This document shows positions 27,401-35,744 of a stretch of DNA of 64,000 nt, in pieces. A program made the position numbers and the translations under genes. The notes under the pieces are model-generated. The model had not been told where the DNA came from and did no database searches. It was given only the letters and a program-made list of their open reading frames with translations. The first letter of the stretch is position 1; each line of letters begins with the position of its first letter. Where the stretch lies: assembly GCA_965140395.1 (NCBI GenBank), contig OZ223206.1:806001-870000 (forward strand), read 5' to 3'. The DNA is from Parvibaculum sp002684405 (GTDB lineage Bacteria > Pseudomonadota > Alphaproteobacteria > Parvibaculales > Parvibaculaceae).

Positions 27401-28319
27401 TCGTACTAGCCTCCAAAATCTGTCGGTCGAATGGCGTCCTACAACTAAGCAGTAGGCCTACATGGTTGTACTCCCGCAGAGCTGACGCCAGACGACTGAT
27501 CTCTCTACGCCAGTAGGGACGATCCGATTCATTGATGCCGTCCACGACGATTAAGGCGCGAGTCTTATTTCGCTCACCAATATCGTTCAATTTGCGGAGT
27601 AGTGATTGGGGTGTTCTCGCCAAACCAGAAACTTTGCAAATTGCTGATAGCGGGTCCCGATCCGTCGGCAAACGCTGTGCCAAGAAGAAGAGAGAAGGCA
27701 AATTATCTTCTTCTCTCCTTTTGACAATGTCGCAAAGAAAGTGCGTCTTCCCCGTCCCCCACTCACCCAAAAGAAACATGCGATTATTGGTGACGAGGTT
27801 CATATCTCCAGAGCGTCGCAGTTCAACAAGCGAAGATAAATCACTTCGGAAATCGTCGATCAGCCTGCGCTTTGAACGAGCCTTTTGCTCCTCTTTCGAG
27901 TGCTGCTCCGCTTCGTACTCCACACGGAAAAGATCGCTGCTTCTCTGGTTTAGCTTTCTTTCTATGAACTCAATGTCTCGATACAATCGGGACACAAGTC
28001 CACCCACCTCTTCAGGTGTGGTTCGAGCTATTTCATCGAGGATTTCAGCAGCGTGTCCTGGCGTGGACACGCGCTGCCTAAATAATCTGAGAACTTCACG
28101 GGGCGCCTTCTCCCATGAGGCCCTAGCATCACGCGCTATATCAGAACACCTCTTTCGGAATTCTTCTGTCACCCCGAGCGCGTCTACGGAGGCCAGCAAG
28201 CTCTGAATCTGCAGATTGGGCGCTCCGGCCTCAACGGACGGAGTATATCGGGCGCCAGCAGCCTGGATTGTGCTGCGATTTATTCGCTTGAGTTCATCGA
28301 TTCCTAGGCGTCGGTTCAT
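24417..28319 (-). CDS. STAND/NACHT-like P-loop NTPase, probable defence protein
   Basis: The 1300-residue protein has a helical N-terminus (about 1-180), Walker A GEWGTGKT (185-192), Walker B ALIVVDGINE (255-264) and LLLSCRTPF (about 290), followed by a winged-helix-like section and about 800 residues without a recognised fold. Single large proteins of this build occur as antiphage sensors in which a C-terminal part senses a phage product. The usual enzymatic effector domain is not apparent, so its action is unknown. It stands alone between two recombinase remnants, and a terminator lies upstream. The NTPase call is firm; the defence role is inferred from context. Confidence 0.75.
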   Translation of the reverse strand: MNRRLGIDELKRINRSTIQAAGARYTPSVEAGAPNLQIQSLLASVDALGVTEEFRKRCSDIARDARASWEKAPREVLRLFRQRVSTPGHAAEILDEIARTTPEEVGGLVSRLYRDIEFIERKLNQRSSDLFRVEYEAEQHSKEEQKARSKRRLIDDFRSDLSSLVELRRSGDMNLVTNNRMFLLGEWGTGKTHFLCDIVKRREEDNLPSLFFLAQRLPTDRDPLSAICKVSGLARTPQSLLRKLNDIGERNKTRALIVVDGINESDRPYWRREISRLASALREYNHVGLLLSCRTPFDRQILEASTRSLFEQRTHVGFDEIEIDAQHEFFLFYDIPTPSVPLLTPEFSRPLFLKILCKTLSGKTSTHKKRSLNRIASGQKGMTKLLEDFVRSVGSEIERDFGLPGGFCWRLLKGGKPKAGTDTVGVAVSMADGIIDTIPIALCRDIITQMTGFRDVDQITALFNRLVNDGLLAEDVAYEDGGLVELVRMPYQRFSDHLIARHLLQALDVSSDATIRRAFYRNRPLGKVFNLSQRYQNTYDMPGLASAVMLEFPERVKRTPDTVDSELVFFLPKNRRLLAPLGDAFLDGLPWRDVGAFSKQTDSLVSRLLEGGSELGRNQVLEMLVTLGSRHNHPYSAMRLVKYLAKMDIPTRDLFWSEFLRTRWSDSAVLRVLNWVEKYPSSQRIEEDAAKNLILLCAMFLTTTRRSLRDLATRALVLLGERSPKSLFDVTLQHLAFSDPYVTERLLASVYGLLMRNWAFPSRDIEAASPEFARSLYDVMFERGSPYRTKHILTRSYATGSIELIGKMSRNALGRRDRRLLRPPFSNMRLRIPNGDRIREEDVSAADSALHMDFRNYTMGRLVRDRANYDDTHEEYLRLRRQLKWRILQLGYAPERFEKADRSIAGDNSAYGRREDGAKTDRYGKKYSWIAFYELAGSQEDRGLLPDRYDARISDCDIDPSFPSKPPRWRPEIQSPFRRPFRTPKAWLAGPAPSRRSLLHQSVVDDVAGPWVLLDGFVSEHEKDGPRDFFTFMRGMLLKKNQLPLLEKLIAETEHPGNSAIPTGGSDYYVYRGEIPWSRRYAPELRRKDGTAKQCVEEAFSSSESYEVRKRFDRLAEGELFQVVDPSYLRPRFRILLDEEEAVPDEQEEEEQVPPEFVTLSKYRHVPGIRVELPVRSFDWEDYHCTQNQGVQAHFLAPAIAQTLDLAGRDGEVDLFEKSGRQATAYRIFSDEDSVFSSHLLYLRADLLKTYLNKTGQIIAWINWGEKNFKYPYVEQHGEELREAWETHSHIHKEIDSWPS

Positions 28320-28475
28320 TTTTCTGAGATGGGTCGTATGCCTTCATTTCTTGAAGCTTAGCATTCTTGATTTTCTTCTTTCTAGAGAAGACCGATTGAA
28401 CTTTTTCCGATGTCCTAGTCCTACCCCCTGTTTTCATGAGATGGCTCGAACTCGGTTGATTTCGTATTCGAAACG

Positions 28476-28503
28476 AAAAGACGGCTCAACTGAGCCGTCT
28501 TTT
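28476..28503. terminator. Intrinsic terminator upstream of the STAND gene
   Basis: A perfect 12-bp stem (AAAAGACGGCTC with GAGCCGTCTTTT) closes the loop AACT and carries A and T tracts on both sides, so it can act in either direction. It insulates the STAND gene from the genes to its right. The rest of 28320-28541 holds no convincing gene and probably the STAND promoter. Confidence 0.85.
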
Positions 28504-28541
28504 CGTCCGCACCTTTTGGGAAAAACGATTCTGTCCTAATC

Positions 28542-28700
28542 AGCTGGCTGTTTTGGACGATGTTCGAACCCGCTATGGTACGCTCGATCAGGACTTCAGC
28601 GATCTAGTGCGCGAAGTCAGGAAATTCGATCTCTAGACGGATGATAGTGCCGTATCATTGGCCGCGAGAGACCTGAAAAAATACCGGAATGGCAATTTAG
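28542..28700 (+). pseudogene. Decayed 3' end of a serine recombinase (copy 3)
   Basis: This is the best-preserved remnant. It follows bases 16342-16500 of the intact gene nearly codon by codon, but has TAG after FDL and minor changes in the last 60 bases. It starts abruptly at CAGCTGGCTG. Bases 28701-28809 show nothing recognisable. Confidence 0.85.
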
Positions 28701-28809
28701 AGACGTTAAACTGACGCGCATCCCACTCACTCCTGGAATACCTCACCCCATAATCGTCTCCACGAAATTCCTTGGGCCAGCATCACTCTAACCCGGCAGT
28801 TCTATCCAG

Positions 28810-29094
28810 CTAGTATCCTTTGCCCGGGTCCTGGGCTGTGTGTAAGATCGAGAGCACGACGACGGTATCGCCGTCGAGTTCGTAGAAAATCCGATACGGA
28901 AACCCGGACACCGTCTTGGCGCGCACACCGGCTGTTTCCGTTCTTTGTCCCGCACGTGGAAAGAGCAGGAGGTCATTGAAAGCCCGGCTGATGGTATCGC
29001 CGAAGGAGTATGCCGCTTGCGGGTTGCGCTCGAGAATATAGTCAACGGCGGCCGCAAGCTCCTTCGCGGCCGGCGACGTAACACGCAGCCTCAT
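28810..29094 (-). CDS. RelE/ParE-family toxin
   Basis: The 94-residue product has the ParE pattern: an N-terminal helical hairpin (AAKELAAAVDYI), FPRAGQRTE in the middle and FPYRIFYELDGDTVVVLSILH at the C-terminus (split here for clarity). Toxins of this family poison gyrase or cleave mRNA. The gene overlaps the antitoxin gene upstream by four bases, as in standard type II modules. Confidence 0.9.
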   Translation of the reverse strand: MRLRVTSPAAKELAAAVDYILERNPQAAYSFGDTISRAFNDLLLFPRAGQRTETAGVRAKTVSGFPYRIFYELDGDTVVVLSILHTAQDPGKGY

Positions 29095-29318
29095 ACGGTA
29101 CGCAGGCGGTGCAGGATAGCGGCCACTTCGTCATCGCTCGCAAAGTCGCCTGCGTGCGCGGCGGCGCGGCCGCGTTCTATTGCGGCCTTTTCGGTGTCGG
29201 AAAGCGACAGCGGCTCCTGCATTTCGGCCATGATGACACCGGCGATCTCATCCTGCCTCTCGGCTGGCAACCGCTTCACCGCTTCCAACACTTTTTCGAG
29301 CAGTTTGGTCATATGCAA
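29091..29318 (-). CDS. Antitoxin of the ParE-type module
   Basis: The 75-residue protein is helical and partly acidic; it has the typical size of a type II antitoxin and lies directly before the toxin. GGAGG is present upstream. The N-terminal part likely binds operator DNA and the C-terminal part the toxin. Assignment rests mainly on position. Confidence 0.75.
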   Translation of the reverse strand: MHMTKLLEKVLEAVKRLPAERQDEIAGVIMAEMQEPLSLSDTEKAAIERGRAAAHAGDFASDDEVAAILHRLRTV

Positions 29319-29584
29319 AATATACCCCTCCCTGCCCCTTCCCGCAAAACGGCATTCAAAAAATCTATAGCCCGATAGTCAGCTGGATGATGGGCAGGTT
29401 TTGACCACTCGGCGCCAACAAACCTGCGAGGAAGTACAGAGCCGCATCGCAACACCACAACATATAGACCGCTTTTACTTAAATCATACAAAATAGACTC
29501 TCCGAGTCCTGCGGATAAAATAAGTATTCACATTTGCCTCTATAATGTTAACCATAATCATCTTCTCGCTTGGGCAACGGGTGG

Positions 29585-30325
29585 ATGATGCCAGACAGCT
29601 TTATTTCCGATGAGACGGCCTCCTTTATCGAGGCCATTCAACGTATTCAGACCACGGACGCTCTTTTAGAGCTCATGCAAAAGGCTCTGTCGCGGTTCGG
29701 CGTGGAGTATTTCACGCTCTATGAGTTCACCGGATCGACCGAGAAAGGCGTCCTCGGCAATTACCCCAGCGAATGGGGAGAGCGCTATGCCGAGCGCCGC
29801 TATGAATATCGCGACCCGGTCGCGCGCAAGCTCTTCGAAGAGCGTAGAGGCTTTTTCTGGGACACCAAGCAGCTCCAGGAAGCCGGCAAACTCGGCGGCA
29901 AGAACGGGCGCGTTTTTCATGAAGGAGCCGATTTCGGGCTCCAGGAAGGCTATGCCTATCTTATTCACGACCTGCACGGCTTTTCCGCGCTGACATCTTT
30001 TTGTTCTCCGCGTGTGGAGCGCAATCCCAAGATGCTACCTGCCATGCATCTCATATCGATCTACATGTACGCCAAATACAAGGAACTGACAGTTCAGGCG
30101 CCGCCAATGGATGTGCCCTATCTGACGCCACGCCAGCGCGAATGTCTGCAATGGGTCGCCGCTGGCAAAAGCGACTGGGATATGGCGACGATCATGAATA
30201 TCGGCCAATCGACAGTGCATACGCATATAGAGAGCGCCAAGCGCACCCTCGGAGTCGCGACACGCGTCCAAGCGGTGGTGCTTGCCTATCGTTTCGGTCT
30301 TATCACTGACATGGCGCTGGTTTGA
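29585..30325 (+). CDS. luxR: LuxR-family quorum-sensing regulator
   Basis: Residues about 15-165 form an autoinducer-binding domain (conserved FEYRDPVA-like YEYRDPVA and the aromatic-rich pocket), and the last 65 residues are a LuxR helix-turn-helix (LTPRQRECLQWVAAGKSDWD, then STVHTHIESAKRTL). It is 122 bases upstream of luxI and reads in the same direction. It should bind the acyl-homoserine lactone made by that enzyme and act at the palindrome at 30362. The start is uncertain (TTG 29570, ATG 29585 or ATG 29588). Confidence 0.93.
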   Translation: MMPDSFISDETASFIEAIQRIQTTDALLELMQKALSRFGVEYFTLYEFTGSTEKGVLGNYPSEWGERYAERRYEYRDPVARKLFEERRGFFWDTKQLQEAGKLGGKNGRVFHEGADFGLQEGYAYLIHDLHGFSALTSFCSPRVERNPKMLPAMHLISIYMYAKYKELTVQAPPMDVPYLTPRQRECLQWVAAGKSDWDMATIMNIGQSTVHTHIESAKRTLGVATRVQAVVLAYRFGLITDMALV

Positions 30326-30361
30326 ATCCGGTTGCTTTCGCAAATCTCACAATGAAAGCGA

Positions 30362-30393
30362 TCAGTCTCTCCCCTAGTTAGGGGAGAGACTGA
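30362..30393. promoter_or_regulatory. 32-bp perfect palindrome, candidate lux box
   Basis: TCAGTCTCTCCCCTA is followed by GT and its exact reverse complement. It lies 37 bases after luxR and 54 bases before the luxI start, where LuxR-type regulators bind. No T-run follows, so a terminator is less likely. Its centre (CCCTAGTTAGGG) fits the dyad form of lux boxes. Confidence 0.65.
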
Positions 30394-30447
30394 CTTGATC
30401 CATATCGGCACCTTTTCCCCGTTTGATCCAACAGGGAGAAGGAACCC

Positions 30448-31137
30448 ATGTTTCTTTTGATAACGGATGACAACAAGGCCGAGCACACAGAGGTGCTCGA
30501 TCAGATGCACAAGCTTCGCCATGAGGTCTTTGTCGAAGATCTGAAATGGGAGCATCTGACCTCCCGCGAAGGTCGGGAGTACGACCAGTATGATGTGCCC
30601 GAAGCGCGCTACATCGTGATGCTCGAGGACGGACAGGTCGTCGCCGCGGTACGCCTGAACAGCTTCGATGCCCCGACGCTTCTGACCGATGTGTTCTCGA
30701 AAATCGTCGAATTCGAAAAGCTGCCGCATGGCGCCGAAAGCGTTGATCTGACGCGCTTCGTCGTCTCCCCTCACATTGGCGACCCGACACGGATGGAGCG
30801 CTATGGCGCCGAAATCATCTGCGCCATTCTCGAATATGGCGTGGCGGAGGGCTTCAGGGATTACACGGCTGTCATCAGCCCGCATTTCCTCGCAACCGTC
30901 CTCCAATGGGGTGTCGATGCCTACGCCATGGGCTTCCCCGCGGGCGAGGGGCGTGCCGCTCATATTGCGGTACGGGTCCCTGTTCATCAGGGACAGATCT
31001 CGAAGCTTTATCACTACACGAAGAATTACACACCTCGGCTGGCCGAGCCGCCCTTTACCCGCTGGCACCGCGAAACCTTCGGGGCGAAATCGCCCCTGAC
31101 CTCGAGGCCGGGCCAGGTGAGCAATGCCGCCGAATAG
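30448..31137 (+). CDS. luxI: Acyl-homoserine lactone synthase (LuxI family)
   Basis: The 229-residue enzyme shows the conserved residues of the family: Arg24 and Phe28 in LRHEVFVEDLKWE, Trp34, Asp46 and Asp49 in EYDQYDV, Arg69, and the VDLTRFVV segment. It condenses S-adenosylmethionine with an acyl donor to make the signal. The acyl chain cannot be predicted. GGGAGAAGGAA precedes the ATG. A PhyH dioxygenase gene follows 71 bases later. Confidence 0.95.
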   Translation: MFLLITDDNKAEHTEVLDQMHKLRHEVFVEDLKWEHLTSREGREYDQYDVPEARYIVMLEDGQVVAAVRLNSFDAPTLLTDVFSKIVEFEKLPHGAESVDLTRFVVSPHIGDPTRMERYGAEIICAILEYGVAEGFRDYTAVISPHFLATVLQWGVDAYAMGFPAGEGRAAHIAVRVPVHQGQISKLYHYTKNYTPRLAEPPFTRWHRETFGAKSPLTSRPGQVSNAAE

Positions 31138-31208
31138 GTAAGCCTCGCCATCAACGGGCACGAACGAACCCCGTACAAAACCACATTTTCAATCCATAGG
31201 AGAACCGC

Positions 31209-32078
31209 ATGTCTCTTATCACCCATGTCGATGCGGCAACGCCCATCGCGACCATCAACGAAATTCTCGAGCGCGACGGCTGCGTCGTGATTGAGGATCT
31301 TCTCGAGCCCTCCGCGCTCGAACGCGTCTGCTCCGATCTGACAAAAGCCTTCGATGAAGCGAGTTTCGGCTCGGGCGGCTTTGTGGGCTTTCAGACCAAG
31401 CGCCTGGGCTCGATCCTGCGCAAATCGGGTCCCGCCTGCCAGATGCTCACCAGCCCCTTGGTCGTCCGCGCCATGAACGCTCTTTTGCTGCCCTGGTGCG
31501 AGCGGATCCAGCTTAATCTGACTCAGGGCATCTGCATTTATCCCGGGCAGAAAGCGCAGATCCTTCATCGTGACGATGAACTCTTCCCCTGTCGCGAGTT
31601 CAAGGGCGAGATGATGGCGAATGCCATGTGGGCCTTGTGCGATTTCACGACAGAGAATGGTGCGACGCAGCTCGTGCCCGGCAGCCATCTCTGGCCGCGG
31701 GACCGGCAGCCGGAACCCCATGAGATCGTCAGCGCAGAAATGAAGAAGGGCTCGGTGCTCATCTATCGCGGCTCCTTGATCCATGGCGGCGGAGAAAACC
31801 GCTCGGATGCACCCCGCCCCGGCGTGATCTTCGGCTACAATCTGGGCTGGCTGCGTCAGGGCGAGAACCAGTATCTCGCCTGCCCGCCCGAGGTTGCCAA
31901 GTTCCTGCCGGTGGAAGCGCAGCGCCTCATCGGCTACACGGTCCACCGCCCGAATCTGGGTCTTTACGAATGCGAGGACCCGCAGTTTCTGTTGCGGCCC
32001 AACTGGCGGAACAGATTCGGATCGCGTGATTTTCTGACATCGGAACAGCAGGAACAGTTGAAAGCTAGTACCGGATGA
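31209..32078 (+). CDS. Phytanoyl-CoA dioxygenase (PhyH) family protein
   Basis: This 289-residue Fe(II)/2-oxoglutarate oxygenase has the iron triad His120 and Asp122 (ILHRDDE) and His192 (IHGGG), with a likely co-substrate Arg in APRPGV. The family hydroxylates diverse small molecules. Placed after luxI and sharing its direction, it may modify the signal or a metabolite under quorum control; this is inference. It overlaps the next small gene by four bases. Confidence 0.88.
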   Translation: MSLITHVDAATPIATINEILERDGCVVIEDLLEPSALERVCSDLTKAFDEASFGSGGFVGFQTKRLGSILRKSGPACQMLTSPLVVRAMNALLLPWCERIQLNLTQGICIYPGQKAQILHRDDELFPCREFKGEMMANAMWALCDFTTENGATQLVPGSHLWPRDRQPEPHEIVSAEMKKGSVLIYRGSLIHGGGENRSDAPRPGVIFGYNLGWLRQGENQYLACPPEVAKFLPVEAQRLIGYTVHRPNLGLYECEDPQFLLRPNWRNRFGSRDFLTSEQQEQLKASTG

Positions 32079-32281
32079 CGCGTCGGCAACGCAAACGGCC
32101 GCAACCTCAAATCAGTATCGATGTCGCGGCCGACATCAAGCAGGTAGCGGGCGACCTACTGGTCGCCCAATGCCGCCTCGCCGCGCTGGAAGGCAAAGTG
32201 CCATATGAAGATCTGGTTTTCTGCCGACGGTTGATTGCGACTGTGAGTACCCAGCTCAATGAACTGCTATCCGATCGGTGA
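32075..32281 (+). CDS. Small hypothetical protein
   Basis: The 68-residue protein has a basic N-terminus and two helices (AADIKQVAGDLLVAQCRLAA and VFCRRLIATVSTQLNELL). It overlaps the stop of the PhyH gene by four bases and is therefore likely the last gene of the quorum-sensing operon. Function is unknown. Confidence 0.5.
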   Translation: MTRRQRKRPQPQISIDVAADIKQVAGDLLVAQCRLAALEGKVPYEDLVFCRRLIATVSTQLNELLSDR

Positions 32282-32336
32282 GGCCGGGGAGCCTAACCGC
32301 CCGACCGCCGGAGTGGTTCAAAGAGTCCCTCTCTAT

Positions 32337-32549
32337 CTAGGACTCATTGGCCGAGTGATCGTCTACAGGCGGCATCATGCATATCATCTCGAAGAGTTCC
32401 ATCAGCCGCGTACCCGTCTCCCGAGACTCCGCATGGCTCATCGGTTCGCCGAATTCCTTTTCACAAATCTGGCGGAACTCTTCGATCGCTTCCCATAATC
32501 GATACGCTATCGTTGGGATGACGCGTGGATATAGCCCCTCCTTCGACAT
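32337..32549 (-). pseudogene. Chimeric copy of the 45373-45597 gene
   Basis: The C-terminal 50 residues (EAIEEFRQICEKEFGEPM onward) are nearly identical to those of the gene at 45373, but the N-terminal 20 residues differ. No good ribosome site precedes the ATG. It looks like a partial duplicate joined to unrelated sequence. Confidence 0.55.
32369..32493. repeat. Direct repeat, left copy (about 125 bp)
   Basis: Roughly 95 percent identical by eye to 45404-45528, in the same orientation. The two copies bracket the 13-kb RTX and type I secretion region. Confidence 0.85.
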
Positions 32550-32688
32550 GAGATCTTAGGTCCGAGAGAAGGCAATACACGTCTCGGCGGGGGGAAAGGC
32601 ATTTGCCACACACTCGTTGGCGTTCTGCATTTGTGAAAGCAGCGGATGCGCCACGGGGACGATCAACGACACAACATCGGGGCGACAT

Positions 32689-34008
32689 CTACTCTTCTCT
32701 GAATACCCGCATGGCTTGGTCTTTCAACGGCTTCACGAAATAACTCATGGCACTACGTTCACCTGTTTCCACAAACACTTCCGCAGGCATACCTGGCAGC
32801 AAGGCCTTGCCATGAAGCCTCGCCGCTTCCCCCTCATCCAGCCGCAACCGGACGACATAGAAGGATTGCTGCGTGTTGGAGTCCTTCGTCACATCAGCGG
32901 ACACCGTCGAAACGTGAGCCCGCAACTCCGGCGTTGACCGTTGATCGAAGGCAGAAAACCTCACCACAGCCGGCTGGTCGATAAAGATCTGATCCACATC
33001 CTGGGGAGCCACATGCGCTTCAATGATCAATGCGTCGCTGCGGGGGACGATCTGCATGACGGTCTCGCCAGGAGCGACGACACCACCCACCGTATGGACC
33101 ATCAGCTGGTGAACGAAGCCTGACTGCGGAGCCCTTATGTCGTTCCGCCGAAGCTGATCCTCGGCGGCAATCTTCCTATCTGCCAGTTCGGCCGACCGGC
33201 TCTGTGCCTCGTGCAACTTTTCCACGATATCCGTCATTCGGTCCTGCTGAGCCTGCGCCTTTTGCTGCAGAACTTCGGCAACCTGTGCGCGGGTGCGGGC
33301 GACCTCGGAAACCAGCCCTCCTCGCTGACCTTCTAGGGCAACGGCATTGCGCTCCAGCTCTAGGATTCTGGAGGCGGGAATGAGGCCTTTTTTGCGCAGG
33401 ATATAGAACTTTTCGAGCTGCGCGCTGATCAGCTTTATCTCCTTTTCCTTGGATGCGATTTGGGCGATAAGGCCCTTTGTCTGTTCCTCAAGCTGAGCTG
33501 CACGCTTTTCGGACTGCGCCATAGACGCCTCAAAGGCCTTGCGCCGGACATCGAACAATATCCGTTCTCCCCGGATCGCCTTGGCAACATGCGGATCGTC
33601 CAGCTGGCCTAGAAGGCCCTCGGGGAATGTCACCTCTTGCGCACCGTCCCGCTCGGCCTCAAGCCGCGCCTGCCGTGCTTCAAGCCCGTTTAGCTGCTGG
33701 GTAACGATAGAGAGATTGGCCTTCGTCAGGGTCTCATCTAGACGCACCAGAAGGGCGCCCGCCTTGACGTAGTCACCGCCCTTCACATAGATCTCGGCAA
33801 CAATGCCTCCTTCCTTGTGCTGGACCTTCTTGACATTGTTCTCGACAACGATCGAAGCAGGGGCGATCACCGCACCGTTGATGGACGCCGCGACGGCCCA
33901 CCCCCCGAAGCCGAATATCAGCGCCGCGAGCGTGACATATCCATAGAATATGTAGCTGTGAAGGTTGCGCCCTGTTTCGGAACTGTCTGCGTCCGGAGAC
34001 AGAGTCAT
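32689..34008 (-). CDS. HlyD-family type I secretion adaptor
   Basis: The 439-residue protein has one N-terminal membrane helix (about 19-45), a biotinyl-lipoyl-like first half (VQHKEGGIVAEIYVKGGDYV, 20 residues), a long coiled coil (about 120-290) and a C-terminal beta-barrel part. It links the inner-membrane ABC exporter to an outer-membrane TolC-type channel, which is not encoded here. It overlaps the ABC gene by four bases. Confidence 0.93.
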   Translation of the reverse strand: MTLSPDADSSETGRNLHSYIFYGYVTLAALIFGFGGWAVAASINGAVIAPASIVVENNVKKVQHKEGGIVAEIYVKGGDYVKAGALLVRLDETLTKANLSIVTQQLNGLEARQARLEAERDGAQEVTFPEGLLGQLDDPHVAKAIRGERILFDVRRKAFEASMAQSEKRAAQLEEQTKGLIAQIASKEKEIKLISAQLEKFYILRKKGLIPASRILELERNAVALEGQRGGLVSEVARTRAQVAEVLQQKAQAQQDRMTDIVEKLHEAQSRSAELADRKIAAEDQLRRNDIRAPQSGFVHQLMVHTVGGVVAPGETVMQIVPRSDALIIEAHVAPQDVDQIFIDQPAVVRFSAFDQRSTPELRAHVSTVSADVTKDSNTQQSFYVVRLRLDEGEAARLHGKALLPGMPAEVFVETGERSAMSYFVKPLKDQAMRVFREE

Positions 34009-35744
34009 GTTGTCACCGCCTGCACCCGCGGCGCTGCCGCCGGTTTTGTCAGAACCTTTTCGAGCACCTCTTCTTTCGGTCCGAAGGCCGCAATCCGCCC
34101 TTCTTTCATCATCATGACCTTGTCCACAGCATTCAGCGCGCTGGGGCGATGAGCAATGACAATTGCGATTCCCTTGCGAACCCTGACGGACTGGATGGCC
34201 TGCGTCAGCGCAGCCTCTCCTTCCTGATCAAGATTGCTGTTCGGCTCGTCCAGCACGACGAGAAAAGGATTGCCATAGAGAGCTCTCGCAAGACCGACAC
34301 GCTGACGTTGCCCCGCAGACAGGTTCGTCCCCCCCTCGCCAATGACCGTGTCGTAACCATCCGGCAGGTGGAGAATGAGGTCATGCACACCAGCAGCGCG
34401 GGCGGCTTCCAGAACGACCGCATCGGCTTTCTCCGGGTCAAACCGCGCTATGTTCTCAGCCACCGTTCCGTCAAAAAGCTCGATATCTTGAGGGAGATAG
34501 CCGATATGGCGGCCAAGTGCCTGCTGGTCCCATTGCGCAATCGCCGCCCCGTCGAAGCGGATGTTTCCTCTTGCAGCCATCCATGCTCCTACGATTGTAC
34601 GAACAAGAGAAGATTTGCCGGCCGCGCTCGGCCCGATAATGCCTAGCCCGTCGCCGGCCTGAAGGCTGAAGCTCACATCAAAAGCGGCGGGTTTGGTGGT
34701 GCCAGGCGGAATAACGCTGACTCCCTCGACAGAGAGCTCGCGTTCAGGAGGAGGCAGCGTTGTTGCAACCTCCCGGTTTCGGACTTTTTCAAGAATGGTA
34801 CTGAGCCGGGCATAGGCATGTCTGGTCGCCGTAAAATTGCGCCACTGCCCAACAGCCTGCTCGATCGGTGCAAGCGCCCTGGATGTAATGATTGAGCTAG
34901 CGATCATCACACCCGGCGTCGCAACCTGACGGATCACCAGCCAGGCACCGATCGCAAGCATCCCGGACTGAACGAACATCCTGAATGCCTTAGTTGTCGA
35001 ACTGACGGAGCTGGCGACATCGCCCGCTTCCCGTGTTGCCTTCAGATGGTCGATATGGTGGCGAGCCCAGAGACGGTTGAGATTCCCCGCCATCCCCATC
35101 GCCGCGATCGCCTCGGCATTCCGTTGCCCAGCCGACGCGATCGCATTTCTCGCCGTCCGGGTTGTTGCCGCTGTTTTTACCGGACCGATCGTCAGCCTCT
35201 CGTTCAGAAAAGCAAGTACCGTTAGCACGATGATACTGCAAAGCGCCGCAACGCCCAGCCAGTAGTGGAAGAGAAAAACCACCCCGATATAGAGAGGCAC
35301 CCAAGGCAGATCGAAGACAATACCGGGCCCTGGTCCCGTAACGAACTGCCTCAACTGGTCCAGATCGCGGACGGGTAGAAGGTCATCCGATTTGCGCCCG
35401 GTCTGGAGCGGCATCAGCAGAACGGACTGGAAGATACGCTCGTGCAGCTGCTCGTCCACACGCTGGCCGATCCTCAGCAAAACCCGCGAGCGAATGAGAT
35501 CGAGAACAGCCAGAAACAGGTAGAGCATGGTGACGACAAGCAACAGCGCAACAAGCGTCGGCATGCTGCGGCTGGCCAGCACGCGGTCATAGACCTGCAG
35601 CATGAAGATGGAGCCCGTCAGCATAAGAATGTTGACGACACCACTGAAGAGTCCCGTCGCGACAAGAGCTCGCCGACAAGTTCGGAGCGCGATCAGAATA
35701 TCCGATCGCACTCCGGTTCCCTGTTCACCGCGTTGCATTGTCAA
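34005..35744 (-). CDS. Type I secretion ABC transporter (permease-ATPase)
   Basis: The 579-residue protein has a six-helix membrane part (1-300) and a nucleotide-binding domain with Walker A (GPSAAGKSS), signature (LSAGQRQRVGLARAL) and Walker B (FLVVLDEPNSNLD). No C39 peptidase domain is present, as in PrsD/AprD exporters that recognise C-terminal signals of RTX proteins. It overlaps the RTX gene by four bases, so the cargo is almost certainly that protein. Confidence 0.95.
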   Translation of the reverse strand: MTMQRGEQGTGVRSDILIALRTCRRALVATGLFSGVVNILMLTGSIFMLQVYDRVLASRSMPTLVALLLVVTMLYLFLAVLDLIRSRVLLRIGQRVDEQLHERIFQSVLLMPLQTGRKSDDLLPVRDLDQLRQFVTGPGPGIVFDLPWVPLYIGVVFLFHYWLGVAALCSIIVLTVLAFLNERLTIGPVKTAATTRTARNAIASAGQRNAEAIAAMGMAGNLNRLWARHHIDHLKATREAGDVASSVSSTTKAFRMFVQSGMLAIGAWLVIRQVATPGVMIASSIITSRALAPIEQAVGQWRNFTATRHAYARLSTILEKVRNREVATTLPPPERELSVEGVSVIPPGTTKPAAFDVSFSLQAGDGLGIIGPSAAGKSSLVRTIVGAWMAARGNIRFDGAAIAQWDQQALGRHIGYLPQDIELFDGTVAENIARFDPEKADAVVLEAARAAGVHDLILHLPDGYDTVIGEGGTNLSAGQRQRVGLARALYGNPFLVVLDEPNSNLDQEGEAALTQAIQSVRVRKGIAIVIAHRPSALNAVDKVMMMKEGRIAAFGPKEEVLEKVLTKPAAAPRVQAVTT

